A DNA stretch of 57,463 nt from Camelimonas lactis (GTDB lineage: Bacteria > Pseudomonadota > Alphaproteobacteria > Rhizobiales > Beijerinckiaceae). The position numbers were made by a program, and so were the translations under genes. Where the stretch lies: positions 1 through 57,463 of the forward strand of contig NZ_SLWL01000019.1 of NCBI RefSeq assembly GCF_004342915.1. Direction: 5' to 3'. Every line of letters begins with the position of its first letter. Position 1 is the first letter of the stretch. Shown piece by piece: positions 33,494 through 41,491 of this stretch. Under the pieces are notes generated by a model that saw only the letters and a list, made by a program, of their open reading frames with translations, did no database searches and had not been told where the DNA came from.

Positions 33494-34138
33494 ATGGATC
33501 AGACGCCGGAACCCATCGCCATCTCGGCCCTGCAGCATGCGGTGTTCTGCCTGCGGCAGGCGGCGCTGATCCATGTGGAGCAGTTGTGGGCGGAAAACCG
33601 CTTCACGGCGGAGGGGCAGGTGCTGCACACGGCGGCGGACCGGCCGGGCGTTCGCACCCGCGGCGCTATCCGGCACGTGCGCGCCATGGCGCTGGCCTGC
33701 CGGCGGCTCAATCTGGCGGGTGTCGCCGACATGGTGGAGTTCCACGCCGGACCCGACGGCGAAACGCCGTTTCCGGTGGAGTACAAGCGCGGCAAGCCGA
33801 AAACACACCGGGCCGACGAGGTGCAATTGTGCGCCCAGGCCTTGTGTCTCGAGGAAATGACCGGCCGCCCTGTGCCGGAGGGGGCGCTGTTCTACGGGGA
33901 AACCCGCCGCCGCGTCGTCGTTCCATTTGACGCCGGCCTGCGGGAGCTGACGGAAAGCACGGCGCTGGCCTTCGGGGCCGTGCTCGCTACCGGCCGCACG
34001 CCGCCGGCGCAATTCAAGACGTCGCGCTGCCGGGCCTGCTCGCTGATTGAACTGTGCCGGCCAACGATGGCGGGCAAATCTGCCCTGGCGTTCCGGGCCG
34101 CAGCGGTCGGCGGCGCGCTGGAGCAGGGGCTGGATTGA
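33494..34138 (+). CDS. cas4: CRISPR adaptation exonuclease Cas4
   Basis: A 214-residue Cas4 with a RecB-like nuclease fold that trims prespacers and selects the PAM with Cas1-Cas2. The nuclease residues D79, E96-x-K98 (PVEYKRGK) and Q111 are visible, and four cysteines for a 4Fe-4S cluster are present: C19 and C179, C182, C188 (RCRACSLIELC). GGGAGG precedes the ATG at 33494. An unusual 232-bp gap separates it from cas1. Confidence 0.95.
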   Translation: MDQTPEPIAISALQHAVFCLRQAALIHVEQLWAENRFTAEGQVLHTAADRPGVRTRGAIRHVRAMALACRRLNLAGVADMVEFHAGPDGETPFPVEYKRGKPKTHRADEVQLCAQALCLEEMTGRPVPEGALFYGETRRRVVVPFDAGLRELTESTALAFGAVLATGRTPPAQFKTSRCRACSLIELCRPTMAGKSALAFRAAAVGGALEQGLD

Positions 34139-34370
34139 CGCCAGGACGCGGTGAGAGCCACCGCGCCCAAATGGGGGGCGAATGCGTCAGCAGTTTCGCG
34201 CCTCCGCATGGGGCATTTCTGTGCGAGGCGGCGGCGCGCGCTCAGAAGGCGCCGCTGCTCAAGAACACGAAGCGGATATACGGCGCTGTCGAAGCGGGTT
34301 TGTCCTGTGTTCTCCTGGAGGGCGCCCTGGCCGGATCGTGCGGGTTGCTGACGCGTTGAGAGGCGGGCTG
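34139..34370. other. Noncoding gap between cas4 and cas1
   Basis: The gap has a 7-bp hairpin CGCGGTG / CACCGCG at 34147-34165 just after the cas4 stop. An in-frame ATG at 34182 preceded by GGGGGGCGA would add 63 residues to Cas1, but codon third-position GC falls well below that of the flanking genes, so I treat it as untranslated. No repeat-like handle is seen here. Confidence 0.45.
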
Positions 34371-35405
34371 ATGAAGAAGCTGCTCAACACCGTCTATATC
34401 ACCACCGAAGGCGCCGCCTTGCGCAAGGACGGCGAGAACCTGGTGGCGGAGATCGACGGCGTCGAACGGGGCCGCGCGCCGTTCCACATGCTGGGTTCGG
34501 TGGTGGCGTTTGGCGCCGTGCTGGTGACGCCGCCGCTGATCCAGGCCCTGGCCGCTGGCGGCGTTACCATTGTTCTGCTTGATCGCGCCGGCCGGTTCCA
34601 GGCGCGCATCGAGGGGCCGGTTTCCGGCAACGTGCTGTTGCGGCGGGCGCAGTATCGCGCCAGTGACGCCGCAGACGAAATCGTCCGCAGCATCGTCTGC
34701 GGCAAGGTCGCCAACCAGCGCGTGGTGCTGCAACGGGCGCTGCGCGATTACGGCGAGACCATGCCGCCGGAGGCCAAAGCCGCCATTGCCGCCGCCGTGG
34801 ACAGGCTGGCGCGCATCCTGCGGCGGGCGGCGCTGGCCGGAGAGGGCATTGATGTGCTGCGTGGCCATGAGGGCGACGCCGCCCAGACATATTTCACCGT
34901 TTTCAGCCATCTGGTGCGGGCCCCGGATGAGCCGGTGCGTTTTCTCGGGCGCAGCCGCCGCCCGCCGCGCGACCCGGTCAACGCGTTGCTGTCGTTTCTC
35001 TACACCTTGCTGGTTCACGACTGCCGCAGCGCCCTGGAGGGCGTTGGGCTTGACCCGGCCGTCGGCTTTCTGCACCGCGAGCGGCCCGGCCGGCCGTCGC
35101 TGGCGCTGGACCTGATGGAGGAGCTGCGACCGGTGATGGCGGACCGGCTGGCGCTGTCGCTGCTCAATCGCCGCCAGCTGCGGGCGCGGGATTTTGAATG
35201 GCGCGACGGCGGGGCGGTGATGCTCACGGACGATGGCCGGCGCACGGTGCTGACCGCCTGGCAGGAGCGCAAGAAGGAGGAGCGTCGCCATCCGTTCCTG
35301 GAGGAGGGCGCGCCGCTGGGGCTGGTTCCACATTTGCAGGCGTTGCTGCTGGCGCGGCATTTGCGCGGCGACCTCGACGGCTATCCGCCATGGATATGGA
35401 AATAA
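34371..35405 (+). CDS. cas1: CRISPR integrase Cas1 (type I-C)
   Basis: A 344-residue Cas1 integrase. The metal ligands are E167 in GHEGDAA, H235 in GFLHRERPGRPSLALDLMEE and an acidic residue of that DLMEE (D247/E250). The N-terminal beta-domain MKKLLNTVYITTEGAALRKD is typical of I-C Cas1. GAGAGGCGGG precedes ATG 34371. cas2 follows after three bases, as expected for the Cas1-Cas2 integration complex. Confidence 0.96.
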   Translation: MKKLLNTVYITTEGAALRKDGENLVAEIDGVERGRAPFHMLGSVVAFGAVLVTPPLIQALAAGGVTIVLLDRAGRFQARIEGPVSGNVLLRRAQYRASDAADEIVRSIVCGKVANQRVVLQRALRDYGETMPPEAKAAIAAAVDRLARILRRAALAGEGIDVLRGHEGDAAQTYFTVFSHLVRAPDEPVRFLGRSRRPPRDPVNALLSFLYTLLVHDCRSALEGVGLDPAVGFLHRERPGRPSLALDLMEELRPVMADRLALSLLNRRQLRARDFEWRDGGAVMLTDDGRRTVLTAWQERKKEERRHPFLEEGAPLGLVPHLQALLLARHLRGDLDGYPPWIWK

Positions 35406-35408
35406 GTC

Positions 35409-35699
35409 ATGCTGGTGCTCGTGACCTATGATGTGCGGACCAGCGAGCCCGGCGGCGCCAGACGTTTGCGGCGGGTCGCGAAGGCATGCCGGGACTTCGG
35501 CCAGCGGGTGCAGTTTTCGGTGTTCGAGATCGAGGTCGATCCGGCGCAGTGGACCCTGCTGCGGGCCAGGCTGGAGGGGCTGATCGACCCGGAGCAGGAC
35601 AGTCTGCGCTATTACTTTCTTGGGGCCAACTGGAGCCGGCGGATCGAGCATGTGGGCGCCAAACCGGCGACGGATCTGAATGGGCCGCTGATCATCTGA
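35409..35699 (+). CDS. cas2: CRISPR adaptation protein Cas2
   Basis: A 96-residue Cas2 with the ferredoxin-like fold. [12 protein letters not shown] contains the conserved D8, and the [14 protein letters not shown] and DSLRYYFLG segments match the I-C form. It is the last gene of the cas operon. Unlike the usual I-C layout, no CRISPR array follows it. Confidence 0.96.
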   Translation: MLVLVTYDVRTSEPGGARRLRRVAKACRDFGQRVQFSVFEIEVDPAQWTLLRARLEGLIDPEQDSLRYYFLGANWSRRIEHVGAKPATDLNGPLII

Positions 35700-35744
35700 A
35701 GGCAGGGGCTGGTGAAAGGGGGATGCTGGCGGGCGCGCCGCATG

Positions 35745-35771
35745 TAAAGAAACCCGGCGACATGCGCCGGG
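35745..35771 (-). terminator. Intrinsic terminator of the binding-protein gene
   Basis: Read on the minus strand, CCCGGCG / CGCCGGG with a 5-base loop is followed by TTTCTTTA. It lies between cas2 and the convergent binding-protein gene. Confidence 0.8.
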
Positions 35772-35838
35772 CCTCATCTGCACCTGAAGGGCGATTACCA
35801 TCGCCAGAACTTGCCCGCCGCCGGGGCTGCGGATGCGG

Positions 35839-37077
35839 TCAGTTGAGCATCCTGATCGCCGTCCAGTCGTCGCCTTCAAAGCGCGCCAGCTCAAAGCTTT
35901 TCAGGGGCGAGTAATCCTCCGGGGTCGTGGCGAAGTTCACCCCGGGCAGGTTGATGGGCGCCGTCATGTCGGTGAGGTTGGTGGCGACTTTCAGCAGGTT
36001 GGCGCGGGTGAGATTATCGCCGCAACGGGTCAGAAGCTGGTGCAGCACGCTGGCCATGGAATAGCCCATGAAGCCGACGTTGTCGTTCCTGTCCAGGTTG
36101 GGCAGGTGAGCGTCCAGCAGGGCCAGGTAGTCCTTCACCGCAGGGTCGTCCTTCCAGCGCGGGCTCGATACGTTGCGCGCCGCGCGCAGGCCCATCACGC
36201 CGGTCGCGGCCTCTGTTCCCGCCGGCTTCAGCAGCGAGTTGGTGGAGGAAATGCTCATCAGATACTGGGCCGGGCGCCAGGCGCTCTCACGCACCTTGCG
36301 CAGGGACTGGGAGACGAACTTGCCCATGGCGAGGTTGACGAACACGTCGGCGCCGGAACTGGCCAGCTTGAGCACCTGGGAGTCGACGGTGGGGTCGGCG
36401 GCCTCGTAGGTCGCATCGGCGACGATCATGGTTTTGGCGCGATCGCCAAGTTCGTTCCTGAAGGCCGCCACGTAGTCCCGCCCCATCTCATCCATCTGGT
36501 GCAGGATGGCGATCCTGGCGTCGGGGGAGGCCTGGAGCAGGTGGCGCGCCAGCGCCCTGGCTTCGGTGGCGTAGAGCGCCGAGCCCGGCGTGGTCCAGGG
36601 GAAGTTCTTCGGATCGTTGAAGCGCGCCGCGCCCGTACTGATCATCAACTGCGGCACCTTGCGGGCATTGAGATACTTCTGCACGGCGGTCTGGCAGGCG
36701 GTGCCGGTTGAGTTGAACATGGCCAGCACCTGGTCGCTCTCCACCAGGCGACGCGTCGCTTCCACGGTTTTGGGCGGGCTGTAGGCATCGTCGGCCGAAA
36801 GCAGCTTCACCTGCCGGCCATTGACGCCGCCCTGCCTGTTGAGGCGCTCAAAATAGGCCATCTGCACGCGGCCGGACACGCCGACATAGGAGGCCGGCCC
36901 GCTGAACGGCATCGTCTGGCCGATGCGGATCTCATGATCATCGGCGCCCACATCATACGCGCCTTTGGCGATGGCTGGCGAAGCAACGCCGCCCGCGCCG
37001 GCGACAGTCGCGAGGCCGGCGAGACGCAGCAGGTCGCGGCGGGACAGGCGCGGGGCGCGGGCAATGGTGTCTGACAT
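35839..37077 (-). CDS. LivJ-type ABC substrate-binding protein, Tat-exported
   Basis: A 412-residue type I periplasmic binding protein of the branched-chain amino acid (LivJ/LivK) family. The N terminus has a twin-arginine signal (SRRDLLRLAG, R13-R14) and a cleavage site near AIAKG. The mature part begins EIRIGQTMPFSGPAS and includes LLSADDAYSPPKTVEATRRLV. Relatives bind amino acids, amides or aromatic acids. No permease or ATPase gene is close by. It is one of three paralogues in the window and the only one with an obvious Tat signal. Confidence 0.85.
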   Translation of the reverse strand: MSDTIARAPRLSRRDLLRLAGLATVAGAGGVASPAIAKGAYDVGADDHEIRIGQTMPFSGPASYVGVSGRVQMAYFERLNRQGGVNGRQVKLLSADDAYSPPKTVEATRRLVESDQVLAMFNSTGTACQTAVQKYLNARKVPQLMISTGAARFNDPKNFPWTTPGSALYATEARALARHLLQASPDARIAILHQMDEMGRDYVAAFRNELGDRAKTMIVADATYEAADPTVDSQVLKLASSGADVFVNLAMGKFVSQSLRKVRESAWRPAQYLMSISSTNSLLKPAGTEAATGVMGLRAARNVSSPRWKDDPAVKDYLALLDAHLPNLDRNDNVGFMGYSMASVLHQLLTRCGDNLTRANLLKVATNLTDMTAPINLPGVNFATTPEDYSPLKSFELARFEGDDWTAIRMLN

Positions 37078-37409
37078 GAACTTTCCCTCGGGGACGATGT
37101 TTTTATCTGGAAGTCCGGTTGTCGCCGGCGCTGACAGATAGGCGGCGACCGGGGATTAGCGCAACCTGTTGACGTTTTATTCTGCGCATGGGCCCGGATA
37201 TCGCCCTGCTGTTCACAAGGCGCAGGCGACAGGACTGGAAGCGCCGGCTCAGGGGCATGACCGGGCGCCGCGGCCCAGAAAACCGGGCCAATTCCATCGG
37301 CGTCCGCCTCGCGCGGCCGGCGCTGGCCATGGCGCGCGGCGGGAACAAGACCGCGCGTCAATCGTTGTCAGTTGCTTGGGGAAGGGGCGTGCGGATCAGG
37401 ACGAGGCAA
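37078..37409. other. Divergent intergenic region
   Basis: The gap holds the promoters of the binding-protein and PNPOx-like genes. The PNPOx-like frame is open back to 37188, but the extra residues are not conserved. No other signal is seen. Confidence 0.4.
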
Positions 37410-37910
37410 ATGACCCTGTACGGCAACCTGTCCCAGGAAGAGGCCGTCGACAAGGTCTGGGAGCTTGTCGACGCCATCGGCGTCTGCATGCTGGTGACAT
37501 GGGATGGTGAGCGCCAGCGCTCGCGGCCGGTCGCCGCCCGGCCGAACCGTGAGCGCCACGCCATCTACTTTCTCACCGATGAAGCGAGCGCCAAAAAGGA
37601 TCAGATCCATCGCTTTCCGCTGGTTTCCCTGAACTTCGCTGATCACCACGGCAACAACTATCTGGCCGTGTCGGGCCGGGCCGACGTCTCCGATGACCGG
37701 GTGATGATCAGGGAAATCTTCAGCGTCAACGATCGCGCCTGGTGGGCCTCGCCGGAGGATCCCGCCATCCGGCTGATCACCTTCCAGCCCGAGGAGGCCG
37801 AAATCTGGGGCGGCCTTGGTCGTCTGCGCGCTGTGGTGGCGCTGCTCCGGGCGGCCATTTCAGGCGCCAACCCGCGCCTGGGCGACAGCCGCAAGGTCAG
37901 CGGGCTGTAG
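37410..37910 (+). CDS. PNPOx-like (general stress protein 26) flavoprotein
   Basis: A 166-residue split-barrel protein of the pyridoxamine 5'-phosphate oxidase-like superfamily. Motifs are CMLVTWDGERQRSRPVAA, AIYFLTDEASAKKDQIHRFPLVSLNFAD and YLAVSGRADVSDD, which match the GSP26 group. It should bind FMN or a related cofactor; the reaction is not known. The GAGG before ATG 37410 gives the usual length. Confidence 0.85.
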   Translation: MTLYGNLSQEEAVDKVWELVDAIGVCMLVTWDGERQRSRPVAARPNRERHAIYFLTDEASAKKDQIHRFPLVSLNFADHHGNNYLAVSGRADVSDDRVMIREIFSVNDRAWWASPEDPAIRLITFQPEEAEIWGGLGRLRAVVALLRAAISGANPRLGDSRKVSGL

Positions 37911-38224
37911 GAGCCGCCCGGGCGTGAGGGCAGGCCGGTCAGATGTTTTCCCTGCGCATTCCGCGCATCGGCGATCTTGCCAGGCGCGGCCCGTAGCGTG
38001 GGCGCCACGCAGGATAGTGACGGGCGAGAAGCGGATGCGGCTTGCTTGCCGCTTGTTGGCGCTGCAGGTCCCCGCATTCCCCTGGGGTCCCATCCATCGG
38101 CCGTTAACGCGATATTGGCTATCTTTTTGAACTGGCGCGCTTTAACCACGCCGGGGCGTATCTGTTGCGCGGAGCGGAAGGTCCGGGTGCGGCAGGCGCC
38201 GTTTCCATTTTCCGGGCGAGATCC
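37911..38224. other. Intergenic region
   Basis: No gene, hairpin with a T-run or repeat is seen between the PNPOx-like and TRIC-like genes. Confidence 0.35.
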
Positions 38225-38860
38225 ATGAGTCTGGACGCTGCGTATTATCTTCAGGTTCTCTATCTCATCGCCATTGTCGCCGAGGCGGTGACGGCGGCGC
38301 TGGTGGCCGGGCGCCGCTCCATGGATTGGATGGGCGTCGCCATGCTCGGGCCAATTACGGCGCTGGGCGGCGGCTCGGTGCGCGATGTGCTGCTGGGCCG
38401 GCATCCCCTGTCCTGGGTGGAGCATCCGTCGTATCTGCTGATTACAGCCGGCGCGGCGCTCGCCACCATCGCGGTGGCCCGTTACATGCACCACCTGCGC
38501 AAACTGTTCCTGTTTCTGGACGCCATCGGCCTTGTGGTGTTCACGGTGATTGGCTGCAATATCGCCATCGCCATGCACATGCCGTTTGTCATCGTCATTG
38601 CTTCCGGCATGATCACCGGCTGCGTGGGCGGCGTGCTGCGCGACATGCTGTGCGCCGATATTCCGCTGCTGTTCCGCACCGAACTTTACGCGACGGTCTC
38701 CATCGTCACCGGCGTGCTGTATGTGGGCGGGCAGATTATAGGCGCCCCCCATGACGCGGCGACGGGAATTGCCATGGCCATTGGCCTGAGCCTGCGCATG
38801 CTTGCGCTGCGCTACGGCTGGAGCATGCCCAAGTTCATTTACACCCACACGTTGCACTGA
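38225..38860 (+). CDS. TRIC-type cation channel family protein (YicG/UPF0126)
   Basis: A 211-residue membrane protein with seven hydrophobic segments in two repeats of three plus one, as in prokaryotic TRIC channels. Each repeat has the glycine-rich kinked helix signature: GGGSVRDVLLG (about 59-69) and CVGGVLRDML (about 136-145). Bacterial TRIC proteins are trimeric potassium/monovalent-cation channels; the physiological role is poorly known. It is convergent with the following gene. Confidence 0.88.
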   Translation: MSLDAAYYLQVLYLIAIVAEAVTAALVAGRRSMDWMGVAMLGPITALGGGSVRDVLLGRHPLSWVEHPSYLLITAGAALATIAVARYMHHLRKLFLFLDAIGLVVFTVIGCNIAIAMHMPFVIVIASGMITGCVGGVLRDMLCADIPLLFRTELYATVSIVTGVLYVGGQIIGAPHDAATGIAMAIGLSLRMLALRYGWSMPKFIYTHTLH

Positions 38861-38945
38861 GACGTTCGAAAACCCGTGCGTTCATGCTTCCGCGCCGGGG
38901 CCTGACCGCGCGGGCCCTTTGGCCGCGCGGCGTAAACGACCGGTT

Positions 38946-39899
38946 TCAGGCGCGCGGGCGCAGGGCGGCGAGCCGGTCGATCTGGCTCCAGAAGCTGCTG
39001 ATGGTGTCATCGATGATCTGCTGCGCGGTTTTGATCTCCCTGATCAGCCCCGAGCTTTCGCCAGCCGCGCCGGAGGTGCCGTCGACGTCGCCGTTCACAT
39101 ACAGCCGGTCGATGATGTCCTTGTAGGGAAGCTGTTCGCGCTCACCTTTCAGCACCGCTTCGGCGTAAGGGGTTTTAAGGCCGCGCATGCGGGCGCCGGG
39201 CGGATTGTCGATCAGGGCCGTGCCGGCGCTGGGGGCGGCGACAATGGCGCGCTTGTAATTCTCGTGCACCGGGCTTTCCACCGACGCGACGAAGCGTGTG
39301 CCCATGGTGACGCCTTCGGCGCCCAGGGCAAAGGCAGCCGCCATGCCGCGCCCGTCAACCACGCCGCCAGCGGCCACCAGCGGCACGTCCACCGCTTCGC
39401 GCACCGCCTGCAGCAGCGCAAAGCTGTGCACTTCTTCCGGGTTGCGCACGCCAGCGGCTTCGGCGCCTTCGACAATCAGGCCGTCGACGCCAGCGTCCAC
39501 CGCCTTTCTCGCGCCATACAGCGTCGCGGTGGCGTGATAGACGACGACGCCAGCGTCTTTCAGAATGCGCACGTAGCGGCCAGGATCGCCCGCTGACGTC
39601 GTGACGAAATGGATTTTCTGCTGCAGCAGCCAGTCAATGATCGCCCGCTCTTCCGCCGGGTCCTCCTTCAGATAACGCACCGGCAGATTGACGCCGAAGG
39701 GCGCATTGGTGGCGGCGCGGATGGCGGTGAACTCGCGCGTGGTCATGGCGAGATCACGCGATGTGCTCTCCAGCAGGCCAAAACCACCGGCGGCCGAGAC
39801 GGCCGAGACGAGCGGCGCGCGGGCAATCCAGGTCATTGGCGACTGGAAGATCGGAAAACGGGCGCGCGTATGCGCGACCACGCGGTTACCTTCGAACAT
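38946..39899 (-). CDS. Nitronate monooxygenase / FabK-like flavoprotein
   Basis: A 317-residue TIM-barrel FMN protein of the 2-nitropropane dioxygenase family. Key segments are FPIFQSPMTWIARAPLVSAVSAAGGFG, GVNLPV, VEGAEAAG, PLVAAGGVVDGRG and GAEGVTMGTRF, which build the FMN site. Members oxidise nitronates or act as enoyl-ACP reductase (FabK); the sequence alone does not decide. A strong ribosome binding site GGGAGGAAC precedes ATG 39899, ruling out the longer frame. Confidence 0.87.
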   Translation of the reverse strand: MFEGNRVVAHTRARFPIFQSPMTWIARAPLVSAVSAAGGFGLLESTSRDLAMTTREFTAIRAATNAPFGVNLPVRYLKEDPAEERAIIDWLLQQKIHFVTTSAGDPGRYVRILKDAGVVVYHATATLYGARKAVDAGVDGLIVEGAEAAGVRNPEEVHSFALLQAVREAVDVPLVAAGGVVDGRGMAAAFALGAEGVTMGTRFVASVESPVHENYKRAIVAAPSAGTALIDNPPGARMRGLKTPYAEAVLKGEREQLPYKDIIDRLYVNGDVDGTSGAAGESSGLIREIKTAQQIIDDTISSFWSQIDRLAALRPRA

Positions 39900-40136
39900 G
39901 AACGTTCCTCCCGGATGCGGACCACCTTCGCGGTGGAATTTGGCTGGCGCGATCATGGCGGCGCATCCGCCGCCTGAAAAGCCCGCGCCGGCGTGCGGCC
40001 AGACGGACACGCGTTCTACGAATCCACCGCTGGCGCAACCGGCAATCTTGCTTCAGCAGCCAAATATTGATACCCGACGATCAAAGCGCGGACATATCGC
40101 GCCGGGCAGTCAGCATGCCTGTTGACCGCCATATGG

Positions 40137-40211
40137 GCCGGCGTAGCACAGCGGTAGTGCAGCGGTTTTGTAAACCGAAGGTCGGGAGTTCGATCCTCTC
40201 CGCCGGCACCA
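40137..40211 (+). tRNA. tRNA-Thr (anticodon TGT)
   Basis: The acceptor stem GCCGGCG (40137-40143) pairs with CGCCGGC (40201-40207), the T-arm has GGGAGTTCGATCCTCTC, and the anticodon TGT lies at 40169-40171 in the loop TTTGTAA. The CCA end is encoded (40209-40211). A short T-run (ATTTTTG) follows and may terminate transcription. Confidence 0.97.
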
Positions 40212-40505
40212 TTTTTGTATTCAGCTGACATTTTCTGGATGCTTTGCCGTACGGCGCGCGCTTTGCGGCGCGGGGCCGGTCTGGCGTGGGCCATCGGGCG
40301 GGCTTGCCGACCGGCGCGCGACCCTTGCGGCGGCGACTTTGACGCCATGTCCATCCCGGGTTCACGTGGTGGCGACAGGTCGCGATTTACCTGCGTCTGT
40401 GGCAACGTCGGGAGGGGCTTTCCAGTCTCTGGCGGGGCTGCCATCATCCTTGCCAACAATATGGCGTCCGCGCGCCCAGGGCGGATGGCGCGGCATGGGG
40501 AGGCA

Positions 40506-41318
40506 ATGGTGACGCAACAATACGTCACGACGGAGCGCGGGCTGGGGCCGGAAGGCCGGATCGCGGTTGTAACTTTTGACCGGCATGATGGCGTTAACGC
40601 CCTTTCGCCCGACGCGCTCAGGCAACTCACCGACGCGGCGCGCGGTTTTGAAGATGATCCGGTGACCTCGGTGGTGGTGCTGAGGGGTGGACCCAGGGCG
40701 TTTTCCGCCGGGTTTGATCTGAAGGACCCGGAAGGGCGTTCGCGGGCGGACATGAATCTGGGCGATCTGCGCCGGCATCTGCGACTTGGGCCGCGCCTCA
40801 CCCGGGCGTGGCACGACATGGACCAGATCACCATCGCGGCGATCGAAGGCTTTTGTATTGGCGGCGGCGCGGCCCTGGCCGTCGCGCTCGATTTTCGCGT
40901 GATGGCGCGTGACGCCCATATCCGCGTTCCGGAAATTGGTCTTGGCATGAACATGAGCTGGCAGAGCGTGCCGCGCATGCTGCATCTGATCGGACCGGCG
41001 CGCACAAAACAGGCGGTCATCCTGGCTGACCAGCGCATTGCAGCCGCTGAAGCACGGGAATGGGGGCTCGTGGAAGAACTGGCCGATCCCGGCCATGCCT
41101 TCGATGTGGCCATGGCGCTTGCCGAAAAGGTTGCCGCGCAGCCGCCGATACCCACCGCCATGACCAAGCAGACAGTCAACCGGCTGACGCACGCCCTGGA
41201 TGATCTGGCGAGCCATATGGACGTGGACCAGTTTGCTCTGGCCAGTCTCACCGAAGACCATCGCGAGGGCGTCGACGCATTCCTTCAACGGCGCAAACCG
41301 CGTTTTCAGGGCAAGTAG
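40506..41318 (+). CDS. Enoyl-CoA hydratase/isomerase
   Basis: A 270-residue crotonase-fold protein. The oxyanion-hole motifs are AFSAGFDLKD and FCIGGGAALAVALDFRVMA, followed by VPEIGLGMNMSWQSVPRMLHLIG; the position of the usual catalytic Glu (EIGLG) is kept while the second acidic position is less clear. It probably hydrates or isomerises an acyl-CoA. GGGGAGG lies just before ATG 40506; the 290 bp upstream that stay in frame are not conserved. Confidence 0.88.
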   Translation: MVTQQYVTTERGLGPEGRIAVVTFDRHDGVNALSPDALRQLTDAARGFEDDPVTSVVVLRGGPRAFSAGFDLKDPEGRSRADMNLGDLRRHLRLGPRLTRAWHDMDQITIAAIEGFCIGGGAALAVALDFRVMARDAHIRVPEIGLGMNMSWQSVPRMLHLIGPARTKQAVILADQRIAAAEAREWGLVEELADPGHAFDVAMALAEKVAAQPPIPTAMTKQTVNRLTHALDDLASHMDVDQFALASLTEDHREGVDAFLQRRKPRFQGK

Positions 41319-41491
41319 GCTGGCGCGCCCGATTGTGCATGACGTATTTCTGCGGACCCAGGATGAGGGGGGTTAATTTACTTCCGCGCCACCATGGTTT
41401 CTTCAAGAAAACGGCTGTGACCTTGCGCGCAATGCCGTGACCCGGCTGGGGGGGAGGGGGCGCTGGCCGGGCGTGTTTCCGGAAGGACGCC

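Noticed and set aside
34182-34370. N-terminal extension of Cas1 from ATG 34182
   Set aside because: It has a ribosome-binding-like GGGGGGCGA, but the codon third positions are not GC-biased like the flanking genes and Cas1 is complete from 34371.
24753-35699. A mobile element or defence island around the CRISPR locus
   Set aside because: No transposase, integrase, terminal inverted repeats, tRNA junction or other defence genes were found at the edges.
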